Below, piece by piece: positions 11,871 to 23,298 of a DNA stretch of 64,000 nt. The DNA comes from Aquarana catesbeiana (taxonomy: Eukaryota > Chordata > Amphibia > Anura > Ranidae), in contig NC_133328.1 in assembly GCF_042186555.1 (NCBI RefSeq), positions 56,839,431-56,903,430 on the forward strand, given 5' to 3'. Under the pieces are notes generated by a model that saw only the letters and a program-made list of their open reading frames with translations, did no database searches and was not told where the DNA came from. The position numbers and the translations under genes were made by a program. How positions within the stretch are numbered: position 1 is the stretch's first letter; each line of letters opens with the position of its first letter.

Positions 11871-12889
11871 GTTGATTTGCTAAAACGGTAGAGGCTGTCA
11901 GTCACTTAGCTTAGTAAATCAGGTGAAGCTGTGTTTACTTCCATCACCTAATTAAGGTGGTTCTAAAGGCTGAAGGTTTTTTACCTTCATGCATATTATG
12001 CATGAAGGTAAAAACCTTCTGTGTGCAGTGCCCACCCCCCCCAGCCTTACCTGAGCTCCCTCTAATCCAGCAATGTTCACAATAGCCTTGGCTGTCCCAG
12101 GACTCTCCCTCCTCATTGGCTGAGACAGCAGCGGGTGTCCATTGGTTCGTACTGCTATCAATCATAGCCAGTGAGCCAATAAGGAGAAAGTGGAGGGGGC
12201 TGAGCCACGGCTCTATGGGGGGGCGAGCCGCACACAGCAGTGCCCCCAGGGCAAATGGTTTTCTCTAGGGGCACTGCTCAAGGGGGAGGGATCCAGGAGC
12301 CCAGGCGGGGGCCCCCGAATAGAGGATAAGAGCTGCTCTGTGCAAAACCACTGCACAGAGCAGGCAACATGTTTATTATTAAAAAATAAATAAAAAAACA
12401 AGCTTTAAGCCCTGGTTCACACTGAGATGCGGAGAATAAAGCCGTGCAAGTTCAGATGAACTCGCACAATTTCACTCCCGCATGTCAGTCCCGATTTCGG
12501 CAGCGTTTTCACAGACATCTGTGCGGGTTTCTGCACAGATGTCAGTGGAAATCGCAGCCCGAAATTGCAAAAAGTAGTACAGAAACTACTTTTTGAACTC
12601 AGTGCGGCGCTGCAAATACAGCGTTGCACGGATTAGGGCGGTGCCATTGCTGGCAATTGCCGCCGATTTGACATGCAATTTGACATGTCAAATCGCATTT
12701 CAAACTGCACAAATGTGAACTAGGGCTTATACCACTTTAAGTGAGAGTCAGTAGAAATCTATTTTTTTTACATTTTCCTTGCATGCGATTGGCTATTCAG
12801 AGTAAACATAGCTTCACCTTATTCACTAAACTACGTGAATATTCACTTTTCCAAGTAAACAGTATTCCCTTTGTAAATCAAACCCTATA
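11871..12889. repeat. Composite nested MITEs
   Basis: The outer ends GGTTGATTTGCTAAAACGGT and TTTGTAAATCAAACCCT are inverted. Inside are a GC-rich dispersed repeat with a palindrome at 11972-12025 (AAGGTTTTTTACCTTCATGCA and complement), shared with 15098, 30686 and 38835, and a separate MITE at 12408-12728. Confidence 0.6.
12408..12728. repeat. MITE with GCCCTGGTTCACACTG ends
   Basis: The left GCCCTGGTTCACACTGAGAT pairs with the inverted right end TGTGAACTAGGGC. A shorter relative lies at 32257-32483. Confidence 0.75.
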
Positions 12890-13347
12890 ACTTCACATTC
12901 AAAGAAAATAAAACATAGTTAGGGGGGTCCACTAAATGCAGTAGAAGGATTCACAAATATTGTGTCAGAATAGTCAAGAGCCGAACACTGTCCTTATTAT
13001 TGTGCCATGTACAGTACCACTCTTTTCTGTATGTATAGTATATTGGACAAAGTGTATTTAATTCCCAGACTTATGGTGTTGAAGGGTTAGAATCTCTGTC
13101 AGGTGTTTAATGCTGTCTGTGCCCCCAATGTGAAGGTTCACCTTCTTCTTTTGTCCTGGTGACCCTTGTCAGTTGTTAGTTTGTACAGAGCTTCTGGTCT
13201 GTGGCAAACAGCTGGTGGTCAAGACCAGGCTGACAAATAGGTACGTACCAGGAATTATGTTTTGGACAGAAACACCACCTAGCACGAGTGGGACAAGCCT
13301 AACCAGAGGACTGTGAAGTGTGACACAGAGTTGGTTACAATGCCTTG
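12890..13347. other. No gene recognised
   Basis: Unassigned DNA without motifs. Confidence 0.5.
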
Positions 13348-13435
13348 CGATGAACTCCTTTAGTAAACTAGACCACCAGCCACTACACATGCTGGTGGTC
13401 TAGTGGCTGCTGATCTAGTTCACTAAAGGAGTTTT
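13348..13435. repeat. Short palindrome
   Basis: The sequence AACTCCTTTAGTAAACTAGA is followed by an imperfect inverted copy ending CTAAAGGAGTT, around a loop near CACTACACAT. It could extrude as a cruciform; no role is inferred. Confidence 0.6.
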
Positions 13436-13545
13436 TCAATTTAAAATTAACCACTTCGGCACTAGAGCAATTTTTAAACTATTTAGCACACATGTAAAAA
13501 TCTGTATTTTTGTCAAAAACAAAAAAAAGGTTAAACCCCAAGAAC

Positions 13546-13579
<34 letters not shown>

Positions 13580-13580
<1 letters not shown>

Positions 13581-14346
13581 GGCCCTTTGCTTGCTTTTAT
13601 CCAGCCCTTGGGGCACTATTTCATCCACTGATACCAACAATAGGGCGTAATTCCCCCCACCTACATCATAAAGGGGCACAATTTCTCCCAATGACACCAA
13701 CAATGGGGTACAATTCCTCTCAATGACAACAAACGGGGTACAATTCCTCTCAATGACACCAACAATGGTACCTCTCATTAGTGTCCACTTTTGTCATGGG
13801 TGGAGACCTCAAGATTCTCCCATTTAGAAGAGTGTAGCTCTCATGGTTCAGAGAAGCAGGATTTCCCAATCTATGGATAGTGTAGGACCCACTAATCATG
13901 GGGTACTTTGTCGCAGTAAGTGGGCTTAGCACCATATAGCAATATGGTGTGACCAAATCCCCATATTTTTTGATAATGTCTTTTGGAAAATGTTTAGGTG
14001 TTTTAAACTAGCCTTGCTGGAGGTAAATGTCTTTTTTGCATGTGTGCGCTGTAATATATTCTTCAACTCCTCCCAATGACACCAACAATGGGGTACAATT
14101 CCTCTCAATTACACCAACAATGGGGTACAATTCTTTCCACTGATACCCATGATGTGGCACAATTACTCCCACTGATACCCATGATGGGGCACAATTACTC
14201 CCACTAAAACAAACGATGGGGCATTATTTTTTCTCACTGACGTTGAGACCTTTTCTACTCCCACTGCCACAGTCCGCCCCCCCCCCCCCCCTAAAGTCGG
14301 AAGGACAGTAAACTGGTCTTTTGTTTAAAGGGCTTGGAGACCCCTG
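13580..14346. mobile_element. Non-autonomous hAT-type repeat with internal minisatellite
   Basis: It begins CGGCCCTTTGCTTGCTTTTA directly after an (AT)n tract (13549-13579) and ends GGAGACCCCTGCTG. The interior is a decayed tandem array of about 32-bp units of the form CACAATTCCTCCCAATGACA. A complete relative with an exact 8-bp target duplication lies at 62989-63320, which supports the hAT assignment. Another repeat is nested at 13775-14050. Confidence 0.7.
13775..14050. repeat. Dispersed repeat nested in the minisatellite
   Basis: The segment with GTAGGACCCACTAATCATGG, GGTGTGACCAAATCCCCATA and GGTGTTTTAAACTAGCCTTG is repeated at 47905-48195. Its class is unknown. It splits the 32-bp array, so it inserted afterwards. 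Confidence 0.65.
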
Positions 14347-15097
14347 CTGTAGAATAAAAAGATGGTAGTTGCAATTTTTTATGATGGCTCTGAAACCAGA
14401 AGTGGCTAAATCATCCTCCTTGGTCTCCTCCTGCTCTCCATCCTGAAGCCAACTAATGTGTTTCTGGGCTCCTAGCAAGCCCCACGCAAGGAGGGTGGTG
14501 GGGGAGGGGTGTTACAGCTCCACCTGAATTATAAAAGTGATCGGGCAGCTATACAGTGTACAATTACTATTTCATCTGGGAGCCGGATGAGGAAAACAGG
14601 CATAAGCTAATCAGTTTGTGTCCAACCCTTCACTCCTTGTATGTATCACTTACATCCAAAGAACTAAACTGGTTAATGTACTCCACTATTTCAGTGCCCT
14701 TGGGTTGCGTTTGTGTTGGTTTGTCTTTACAGTGGAAAAAGTACCCCTCTGATGGATGGAAAATTTTTTTTATCAAAGAAACAAATTTTTAACAAAATAA
14801 CAATTTAGTTGGTAATTTGGTTTTCATTTGGCAAAGTTCATGCATTCCAAATTTGAATGTTAACCACTTCCCACCTGTTGGATGTCATATGACATCCTGG
14901 AATCTGGTTAAATCTGAATGATGCCTGCAGCTGTAGACATCATTCAGATATTCTTTTTTGCCAGCTATTCCCTGCACCGTAAAAACAATCATAGTTGCTG
15001 TTCATATATAATGTTTGGGGGTTCTGAGTAATTTTCTAGCAAAAAAAATGATGATTTTTACATTTTGGAGAGGAGTGCCAGAATTGGTCTAGTATGG
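14347..15097. other. Mostly unassigned, with one repeat fragment
   Basis: A piece starting TTAACCACTTCCCACCTGTT at 14861 resembles the end of the TTAA-flanked family, but its interior is not kept. The remainder shows nothing recognisable. Confidence 0.45.
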
Positions 15098-15612
15098 AAG
15101 CGATTGAAGTGATTGTAAAGGTAAATAAAAATTAAATAAATAAAAATAACAAACATGTCTATACTTACCTGCTCTGTGCAATGGAATTGCAAAGAGCGGC
15201 CACGAACCTCCTCTTTTTAAGCCCCCTGCCGGCGCTCCTGGCCCCTCCTCCCTGTCCAGTGCCCCTATAGGAAGCCGCTTGCCATGGGGGCACTCATGCC
15301 TGCTCACACCCGAGCCCCACTGCTGCATCCATTGACACAGACAGCGGGACTCGGCCCCGCCCCCCCCCCGCTCCCTTGTCACTGGCTTTGATTGACAGCC
15401 TGGGAGCCAATGGCTCCACGGTGCCCCAGCAAAGCCAGTGAGACCCGGAAGTGAGGGGAGAGAGGATCTTCAGATGTGTGCGGTGCTGGATCGAATGAGG
15501 GCTCAGGTAAGTAAAAGGGGGGTTAGGGGGGGATGCTGACACCCAAACAATTTTGATCTCAATGGAAGGAATGTATTAGGTAAAAAATGTTTAGACTTTA
15601 CAACAATTTTAA
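15098..15612. repeat. Dispersed repeat with GAAGTGATTGTAAAGG end
   Basis: This belongs to the family also seen at 26938, 30686, 38835 and 46253. It shares CTTACCTGCTCTGTGCAATG, CATTGACACAGACAGC and a TTGGCTCCCAGG-like block. The weak inverted ends (GAAGTGATTGTAAAGGT and TTTAGACTTTACAACAATTT) fit a MITE, not a gene. Confidence 0.65.
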
Positions 15613-15883
15613 AAGAATCAAAATTCTGAAATACTTTCTAACAACATTCGTCAAGTCATCAAATCTGCTGAGAATCTTCATACAAATGTTCGGACAAATT
15701 TTTTACAAACATTTCTAAGAAAATCTACTAGTATATGGCCAGCTTTGGACATGTAGTTTTAAATGGACTTTAAAGAGGAACGTAATTCTAAAATGACACT
15801 TTCCAACCTCCCCCCCGTAATTTTTATGTTTATTTACCTTATTTGTTATTGTTTACGTTTCAGCCCACCCCTCTTCTTCATTC

Positions 15884-16222
15884 CAGTGTTCTGCCGAGAA
15901 TGTTCCGCTCGGCGGATAAGGACCCCCCTCTACTGAGCAGGCCAAAGGTAAATAGGTGAAAATCAGCTGTACACGGCGCCTGTAAGAGGGCCCCTCGCGG
16001 CCTCGCTTCGCTCGGATCTTTTTTATTCCCCCTCTAGGTCCACTTGGATGGTGGGGAAGGAACCTGGACCTAGGGCGCAGGCGCCGTGTACAACTGATTG
16101 CAGATTTTGAGCTTCGGCTATCTCCGGCGGCTGATAGTAGTTCGTACTGCACAGGCGCTGTGCCTGCGCGGTACAGGGGGGGTCCTTATCCGCCGAGGGA
16201 ACTTTCTCGGCAAGACACCGGC
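15884..16222. repeat. GC-rich MITE, copy 2
   Basis: The ends AGTGTTCTGCCGAGAATGTT and CTTTCTCGGCAAGACACCGG are inverted. The core shares GGCGCCGTGTACA and the CGCTTCGCTCGG block with 10963-11335. Confidence 0.75.
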
Positions 16223-16677
16223 CTAGGCCAGCGTCACAAGCTATGCTCCTGGAGCCTTCTAGGATATGCACATTATATAACTCAGAAAGCATTGGCTCCT
16301 ATTCACAAAAGGAGCGGGGTGGGGGTGGGGGTGGGGGGTTGCAGGCCTGGTGGCAAGTCATTGGGAGGCGGCTGCCTGAACCCAGAGGAGACCGCCTCCT
16401 TCCGATGACGTCACAGAGGAAGATGACAGTGCTGAGCCTGAAGGGTGGCAGAGGAGAAGTGGATTGCAGTAGGAAAAAGCCTTGGATCTGCTGGTTTGCT
16501 AAATATCTGAATTAGGGACAACCTAGCATCAGGTATGCAGGGGATAGAAAAAAAACAAATACAAAGAAGGGGGCTTAAGTGAAGTAACTCTTTAAATTAG
16601 AGGCAAACACATTAAAGCCCAAGTCTAGCTAACGCCTTTTAGGATTTAAATACAGGCACATATAATTGTCAGCACAG
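16223..16677. other. No gene recognised
   Basis: Contains a G-rich run at 16316-16340 and otherwise unassigned sequence. It ends at the hAT insertion site. Confidence 0.5.
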
Positions 16678-16829
16678 ATGTTTACTAGGGATGAGCTTCG
16701 TGTTCGAGTCGAACCCATGTTCGACTCGAACATCGGCTGTTCGATCGTTCGCCGAATTGCGAACGTTATGGGCCGTTCGCGCTAAATTCGTGTGGCGCGT
16801 CACGGCCCATAATTCACTGCGGCATCGCA

Positions 16830-16960
16830 GTGCATTGCTGGCTGATGATTGGCCAAGCATGCACTATGACCCGCATGCTTGGCCAATCACAGCGCCGTCA
16901 GTAGAGAGAGCTGTAATTGGCCAAAGCCAGGGTGGCTTTGGCCAATTATGGCTCAGGGGA
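16830..16960. repeat. hAT subterminal palindromes
   Basis: There are two hairpins. ATTGGCCAAGCATGC pairs with GCATGCTTGGCCAAT, and AATTGGCCAAAGCCA pairs with TGGCTTTGGCCAATT. Subterminal repeats in hAT elements often bind the transposase; that role is inferred here. Confidence 0.7.
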
Positions 16961-16979
16961 TTTAGTACACACCCCACAC

Positions 16980-16987
16980 TATATAAG
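16980..16987 (+). promoter_or_regulatory. TATA box of the hAT transposase transcript
   Basis: TATATAAG lies about 295 bp inside the left end and 1.5 kb before the transposase start, in a GC-rich setting (GCCGCCTGCACGGCGGCC follows). It is a good candidate for the core promoter. An intron between here and the coding start is possible but not resolved. Confidence 0.55.
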
Positions 16988-17230
16988 GCCGCCTGCACGG
17001 CGGCCCTGTGTAGTGTGTGTTCCGGTGTGCTGAGAGACAGAGAGAGAGAGAGAGACAGTGTCATTTGATTTGAGTTAGATAGATTAGGCAGAACAGTCAG
17101 TCAGTTAGCTGCACTTACAGTGTATTGTGTATATATATGCATCCCAGGTGTTGCATATATATATATACACTGTATTCAGTTTAGCTAGATCCGTTCCTGT
17201 TATCTTCTATCTAGACTATTTACATTTAAT

Positions 17231-17862
17231 GCAGTGCGTCCTGCTCACAGTGTTCAGCTAGATCCGTTCCTGCTATTTACATTTAGTGCAGTGCGTCCTG
17301 CTCACAGTGTTCAGCTAGATCCGTTCCTGCAATTTACATTTAGTGCAGTGCGTCCTGCTCACAGTGTTCAGCTAGATCCGTTCCTGCTATTTACATTTAG
17401 TGCAGTGCGTCCTGCTCACAGTGTTCAGCTAGATCCGTTCCTGCTATTTACATTTAGTGCAGTGCGTCCTGCTCACAGTGTTCAGCTAGATCCGTTCCTG
17501 TTATCTTCTAGACTATTTACATTTAGTGCAGTGCGTCCTGCTCACAGTGTTCAGCTAGATCCGTTCCTGCAATTTACATTTAGTGCAGTGCGTCCTGCTC
17601 ACAGTGTTCAGCTAGATCCGTTCCTGCTATTTACATTTAGTGCAGTGCGTCCTGCTCACAGTGTTCAGCTAGATCCGTTCCTGCTATTTACATTTAGTGC
17701 AGTGCGTCCTGCTCACAGTGTTCAGCTAGATCCGTTCCTGCTATTTACATTTAGTGCAGTGCGTCCTGCTCACAGTGTTCAGCTAGATCCGTTCCTGCTA
17801 TTTACATTTAGTGCAGTGCGTCCTGCTCACAGTGTTCAGCTAGATCCGTTCCTGTTAAATTC
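17231..17862. repeat. 57-bp tandem array, 11 units
   Basis: Units begin GCAGTGCGTCCTGCTCACAG at 17231, 17288, 17345, 17402, 17459, 17528, 17585, 17642, 17699, 17756 and 17813. The spacing is 57 bp except for one 69-bp unit. Because both lengths are multiples of three, a frame stays open as 19-residue repeats, but this is a by-product. Confidence 0.95.
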
Positions 17863-18420
17863 CTACTGACCGGCAGGCTTGTCTGGTTACAGTATATAAA
17901 GCTACCTGAAGAAAATTACAGGTGTTCTATTTGATCCTATTAGTACCACGGTCAGGCAGCTAGACTATTTACATTTAGTACAGTGCGTCCTGCTCACAGT
18001 GTTCAGCTAGATCCGTTCCTGTTATCTTCCTACTGACAGGCAGGCTTGTCTGGTTACAGTATATAAAGCTACCTGAAGAAAATTACAGGTGTTCTATTTG
18101 ATCCTATTAGTACCACGGTCAGGCAGCTAGACTATTTACATTTAGTACAGTGCGTCCTGCTCACAGTGTACAGCTAGATCCGTTCCTGTTATCTTCCTAC
18201 TGACAGGCAGGCTTGTCTGGTTACAGTATATAAAGCTACCTGAAGAAAATTACAGGTGTTCTATTTGATCCTATTAGTACCACGGTCAGGCAGCTAGACT
18301 ATTTACATTTAGTACAGTGCGTCCTGCTCACAGTGTTCAGCTAGATCCGTTCCTGTTATCTTCCTACTGACAGGCAGGCTTGTCTGGTTACAGTATATAA
18401 AGCTACTTGAAGAAAATTAC
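17863..18420. repeat. 167-bp tandem array, about 3.3 units
   Basis: Units begin CTACTGAC at 17863, 18030, 18197 and 18364, exactly 167 bp apart. Each contains TATATAAA (17893, 18060, 18227, 18394) and the first three contain one copy of the 57-bp motif, so this array was built from the shorter one. Confidence 0.95.
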
Positions 18421-18462
18421 AGGTGTTCTATCCCAGCTTAGTGCAGCTACAGGCCATTAGTA

Positions 18463-21400
18463 TGTCTGGAAGGCCAAGAAGGAGAGGCAGACAGTCACAA
18501 GCCAATAAGAGAGGGCAAGCAGGCTCTGTGTCTAGTGCTGGTCGTGGAGACGGTGCATCCTCATCAGCACGTGGCCATGGGACACGCTTGGCCTTTTTTT
18601 CGGCAGCTGGCCATGTTGAGCCGCAACATGCGGAAGACTTGGTCGAGTGGATGACCAAGCCGTCCTCATCCTCCTCATCCTCTCTCACCCATGCCCAGGG
18701 TGCTTTGTCTGGCAAAGCAGCGGCCTCTTCCCTCAGCTCAATGTCATCAGTGACTCCTTCCCTAGCTCCACCATGTCCTCATGAGGATTCCCTCGAACTG
18801 TTTGACCACAGTGTTGGGTACATGCTCCAGGAGGATGCCCAGCGTTTGGAAGGCTCTGATGACGATACTGAGCTCGATGAAGGCAGTAACATGAGCGCGG
18901 ACAGAGGGGGTGCCCAAGAAGGACAGCAATCTGGCAGTCATGCTCCCCCTGCTGCAGCATACTGCCAGGTTTGCTCCAGTGATGAGGAGGGAGGGGATGA
19001 TGAGGTCACTGACTCAACGTGGGTGCCTGATAGGAGAGAGGAGGAGGAGGAGGAGGAGGCCCTCCAGGGGCCAGCCTAAGGGCAGCACATTGACTGCATC
19101 ACACCCCAAAGCTCCACATGTGCAGGGCGCTGCAGTCTCTGCGCGTTATTCAAAAAGTTCTTTGGTGTGGGCCTTTTTTGAGACGAGTGCATCAGATCGC
19201 ACCGCTGCTATTTGCAACATATGTCTCAAGCGTATCTCGCGTGGCCAAAATATCTCCCGCTTGGGTACCACATGCTTGACCAGACATATGTTGACCTGCC
19301 ATGCAGTTCGTTGGCAAGCGTATCTAAAAGACCCACACCAAAGAACAAAGAGGATCTCTCCTTGCTCCTCATCAGCTGAGATTTCCAACCCCACTAGACC
19401 TTCAGTCCTCTCTGAGACCTGCAGTGAGAGGAATGAAGGTGTAGAATTAGGTGTGTCACAGCCAAGTACTTGTGGGCAATCTGCTTTTGGTACACCGACG
19501 TCAGATTGTACCAGGCAAATTTCCCTGCCCCAGCTGCTGCACCGCCGAAAGAAGTTTGCTCCCAGCCATCCACATGCCCAGCGGTTGAATGCTAGCTTGG
19601 CAAAATTGCTAGCACTTCAACTGCTGCCTTTTCAGTTGGTAGACTCTGCCCCCTTCCGTGAGTTTGTGGAATGTGCGGTTCCTCAGTGGCAGGTACCCAA
19701 ACGCCACTTTTTCTCACGGAAGGCGATTCCGGCTCTCTACCGGCATGTGGAAGGCAATGTCCATGCCTCGCTGGACAGGGCGGTCAGCGGTAAGGTGCAT
19801 ATTACCGCTGACTCATGGTCCAGCAGGCATGGACAGGGACGTTACCTAAGTTTCACGGCGCATTGGGTGACTCTGCTGGCAGCTGGGAAGGATGCAGGAC
19901 AAGGTGCAGTAGTGTTGGAGGTTGTTCCGCCACCACGCCTCCAAAATGCTGATTGTGACACACCTCTCTCCTCCACCCCCTCCTCTTCTTCTTCCTCCAT
20001 GGCCTCTTCCTCGGAACCAGCGGTGCTCCGTAGGCGTTCAAGGGGCTACGCAAGTACGCAGGCCAAAAGATGCCATGCGGTGCTTGAGCTGGTGTGCTTG
20101 GGGGACAGGAGCCACACTGGGGCAGAGGTTCTGTCAGCTCTGCAGGGGCAGGTTCAGAGGTGGTTGACGCCACGCCAACTTAAGGCAGGAATGGTGGTTT
20201 GCGACAATGGCACCAACCTCCTCTCTGCCCTCCGACAGGGACAAATGACCCATGTGCCCTGTTTGGCTCACGTCCTTAACTTGGTGGTGCAGCGGTTCTT
20301 GGGCAGGTACCCGGGCTTACAGGATGTCCTGAGGCAGGCCAGGAAAGTCTGTGTGCATTTCCGCCGGTCATATAATGCCAGTGCTCGGCTGACGGACCTC
20401 CAAAAGGAGTTTAACCTGCCCAAGAACCGCCTAATCTGTGACATGCCCACCAGGTGGAACTCAACGTTGGCCATGCTGCAGCGGCTGCACACGCAGCAGA
20501 GGGCCATCAATGAGTACCTGTGCGACTATGGCACCAGGACAGGGTCAGGGGAGCTTGGTTTTTTTTCCCCACGCCAGTGGGCTATGATCAGGGATGCATG
20601 CACTGTCCTGTCACCATTCGAGGAGGCCACGAGGATGGTGAGCAGTGACAGTGCATGCATCAGTGACACTGTCCCCCTTGTCCACCTGTTGGAGCACACG
20701 CTGCGTGGAATAATGGACAGGGCACTTGAGGCAGAACAGAGGCAGGAAGAGGAGGACTTCCTTAGCTCTCAAGGCCCCCTTTATCCAGACAGTGTTCCTG
20801 CGTGCCCGCCGATCACACAGGAAGAGGACGAGGAGGAAGAGGAGGAAGATTGTGTCAGTATGGAGGTGGAGCCTGGCACTCAGCATCAGCAGCAGTCTTT
20901 AAGGGATCAGTCCCAAGAAACACATGGACTTGTACGTGGCTGGGAGGAGGTGGCTGCGGACCATGTCGTTCTTAGTGACCCAGAGGACTCCGGACCGAAT
21001 GCCTCAGCAAACCTACGCTGCATGGCCTCCCTGATCCTGCAAAGCCTGCGTAAGGATCCTCGTATTCGTGGTATCAAGGAGAAGGACCAATACTGGCTGG
21101 CAACCCTCCTTGATCCACGTTACAAGGGTAAGGTTGCGGACCTTATCTTGCCATCGCAGAGGGAGCAGAGGATGAAACATCTTCGGGAGGCCTTGCAGAA
21201 AGGTCTGTGCAACGCGTTCCCAGAGACTGGGAGGTTACAAACTCCTGTTTCTGGACAACGTGTTGCTGAGGCTTCGGTCAGTCAAAGAAGGAGCGGTGGA
21301 GAAGGTGGCCGTCTGACCGATGCGTTCAGACAATTTTTTGGTCCGCAGCCCCAAGGTATGATCGGTTCCAGCAACCATCGCCAGCGTCTGTTTTACATGG

Positions 21401-21699
21401 TGCAGGAATACCTAGGGGCAAGATCAGACTTGGACACCTTTCCCACCGAAAATCCTCTGGGTTACTGGGTCTTGAGGATGGATCACTGGCCAGAGCTTGC
21501 ACAGTATGCAATTGAGCTACTGGCCTGTCCTGCATCCAGCGTTCTTTCGGAACGCACATTCAGTGCTGCTGGAGGCGTGGTAACCGATCACAGGGTGCGT
21601 CTGTCCACCGACTCGGTCGATCGGCTGACCTTCATAAAAATGAATGAGTCTTGGATCACCACCAGCTACCAAGCACCTGATGCTGATGTAACCGAATAA
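18463..21699 (+). CDS. hAT transposase with one frameshift
   Basis: The start ATG at 18463 (MSGRPRRRGR) opens a basic then Ser/acidic N-terminal region. That frame stops at 19079. The neighbouring frame, open to 21699, carries the rest, so one base has slipped near 19060-19075 next to a GGA repeat. The second frame holds a BED-type zinc finger (ICNICLKR, then LTRHMLTCH), the RNase-H-like catalytic core (ITADSWSSRHGQ, VVCDNGTNLLSAL, CLAHVLNLVV, MPTRWNST, LLDPRYKG) and the C-terminal hAT dimerisation region (ECPA-type LLACPASSVLSERTFSAAGG). An acidic insert lies near 20820-20870. The joined length is about 1080 residues, long for hAT owing to low-complexity linkers. The frame break could be mutation, assembly error or a small intron. 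Confidence 0.9.
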
Positions 21700-21835
21700 T
21701 TTTTTTTGAAATCTCAGATCCCTTCAAAGACTGCCTATGCTGATGCTGAGTGACTATCCCTGAGTAATTATCCTCTTCCTCCTCAATCATCACGCTGATA
21801 GCTTGTAAGAACATTTTTGGTTCTGGGCGCCACCA

Positions 21836-22260
21836 CCAGTGCCTAAGGCACAATTTTTCAGCCCCTGTTTAACAGGGGCGTGTAATTACAATTTTTGATG
21901 TAATACTTTGCAGCAGGGCTCGTTCCTGCGTTCCAACTAGAGTGTCTGTGAGGGGTTGCAGTGTTGTGGCACCAGCACCAGTGCCTAAGGCCCAATTTTT
22001 CTGCCCCTGTCTAACAGGGGCGTGTAATTACAATTTTTGAAGCAATAATTTGCAGCAGGGCTCGTTCCTGCGTTCCAACTAGAGTGTCTGTGAGGGGTTG
22101 CAGTGTTGTGGCACCAGCACCAGTGCCTAAGGCCTAATTTTTCAGCTCCTGTTCAACAGGGGCATGTAATTACAATTCTTGATCTAATATTTCACAGCAG
22201 GGCCCTGTGAGGGCTTACAGTGTTGTGGCCACAGCAACACCTAAGGCCCAAATTTCTGCT
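21836..22260. repeat. 142-bp tandem array, about 3 units
   Basis: Units begin CCAGTGCCTAAGG at 21836, 21978 and 22120, each 142 bp apart, with a truncated fourth near 22230. They lie just after the transposase stop and contain AACAGGGGCGTGTAATTACA. Confidence 0.9.
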
Positions 22261-23298
22261 GAGTATATAGGGCAGGACCCTACTTTCAAACATCTAACTT
22301 ACAAACGACTCCTACTTGCAAACGGAAGGAGACAACAGGAAGTGAGATGAAATCTACCCCTAGGAAGGGAAATTCTCTCCTGTAAGAGTTAATATGGGAA
22401 AACAATTTCTCCTTTCCACTGATGCTTTCCAATCCTTGTTCCACAAAAAAACCCAAATTTTCAAAAAACATTTTTCATTGGGACAAAAAAGTGAGGTGAA
22501 ATCTTCTGAAGAGGAGGAAAGACAGCAAAACAAATGTCACAGGGGTGATAACCCTTCCCTATGTTTTCCAAAAAGCTTAGAAAAGATTTTTTGGCTGGAG
22601 CTAAACACGTTAAAAATGTTCAAAATTACAAACAGATTCTACTTAACAACAAACCTACAGTCCCTGTCTTGTTTGCACCGCCTGTATACTGCTGTTCAGA
22701 GTATATAGGGCCTGGTGGCCCCACACCTTTCCTTATTTTAATTTGGGTGCGGGGTTCCCCTTAATATCCATACAAGACCCAAAGGGCCTGGTAATGGACT
22801 GGGGGGTACCCATGCCGTTTGTCTCACTGATTTTCATCCATATTGCCATGACCCGACATGACATTAAACCCGCAAGCAGTTTTAAATGAGATTTTCTCCT
22901 TTAAAAATGACATTTGGTGCAGGGACTGTTCTAAACATGGGAAACACGCGTCACTTTACAGGCATACTATAGACACCCCCCAGGTACGATATTTAAAGGA
23001 ATATTTCACTTTTTTTTTTTTACTTTAAGCATCATTAAAATCACTGCTCCCGAAAAAACGGCCGTTTTTAAAAGTTTTTTTTGCATTGATACATGTCCCC
23101 TGGGGTAGGACCCGGGTCCCCAAACCCTTTTTAGGACAATACCATGCAAATTAGCCTTTAAAATGAGCACTTTTGATTTCGAACGTTCGAGTCCCATAGA
23201 CGTCAATGGGGTTCTAACGTTCGTGCGAACTTTCGGTCCGTTCGCGGGTTCTGGTGCGAACCGAACCGGGGGGTGTTCGGCTCATCCCTAATGTTTAC

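Larger units (their letters stand above)
16686..23290 (+). mobile_element. Complete autonomous-type hAT transposon
   Basis: The ends are TAGGGATGAGC and its inverted copy GCTCATCCCTA. The 8-bp flanks ATGTTTAC at 16678-16685 and 23291-23298 are identical, which is the hAT target-site duplication. The element is 6605 bp. In order it has paired subterminal palindromes, a TATA box, a 57-bp array, a 167-bp array, a transposase frame with one frameshift (18463-21699), a 142-bp array and an AT-rich 3' segment. hAT transposases cut and paste DNA in the nucleus. The exact duplication and long open frame indicate a fairly recent insertion. Between 22261 and 23150 I see no further gene. Confidence 0.95.

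Noticed and set aside
17234..17869. A 211-residue ORF of 19-residue repeats
   Set aside because: It is the 57-bp tandem array read in a frame that stays open because 57 and 69 are multiples of three. It has no start context and lies upstream of the real transposase start.
17863..18420. CRISPR-like array
   Set aside because: The repeats are directly adjacent 167-bp units without unique spacers, inside a eukaryotic transposon.
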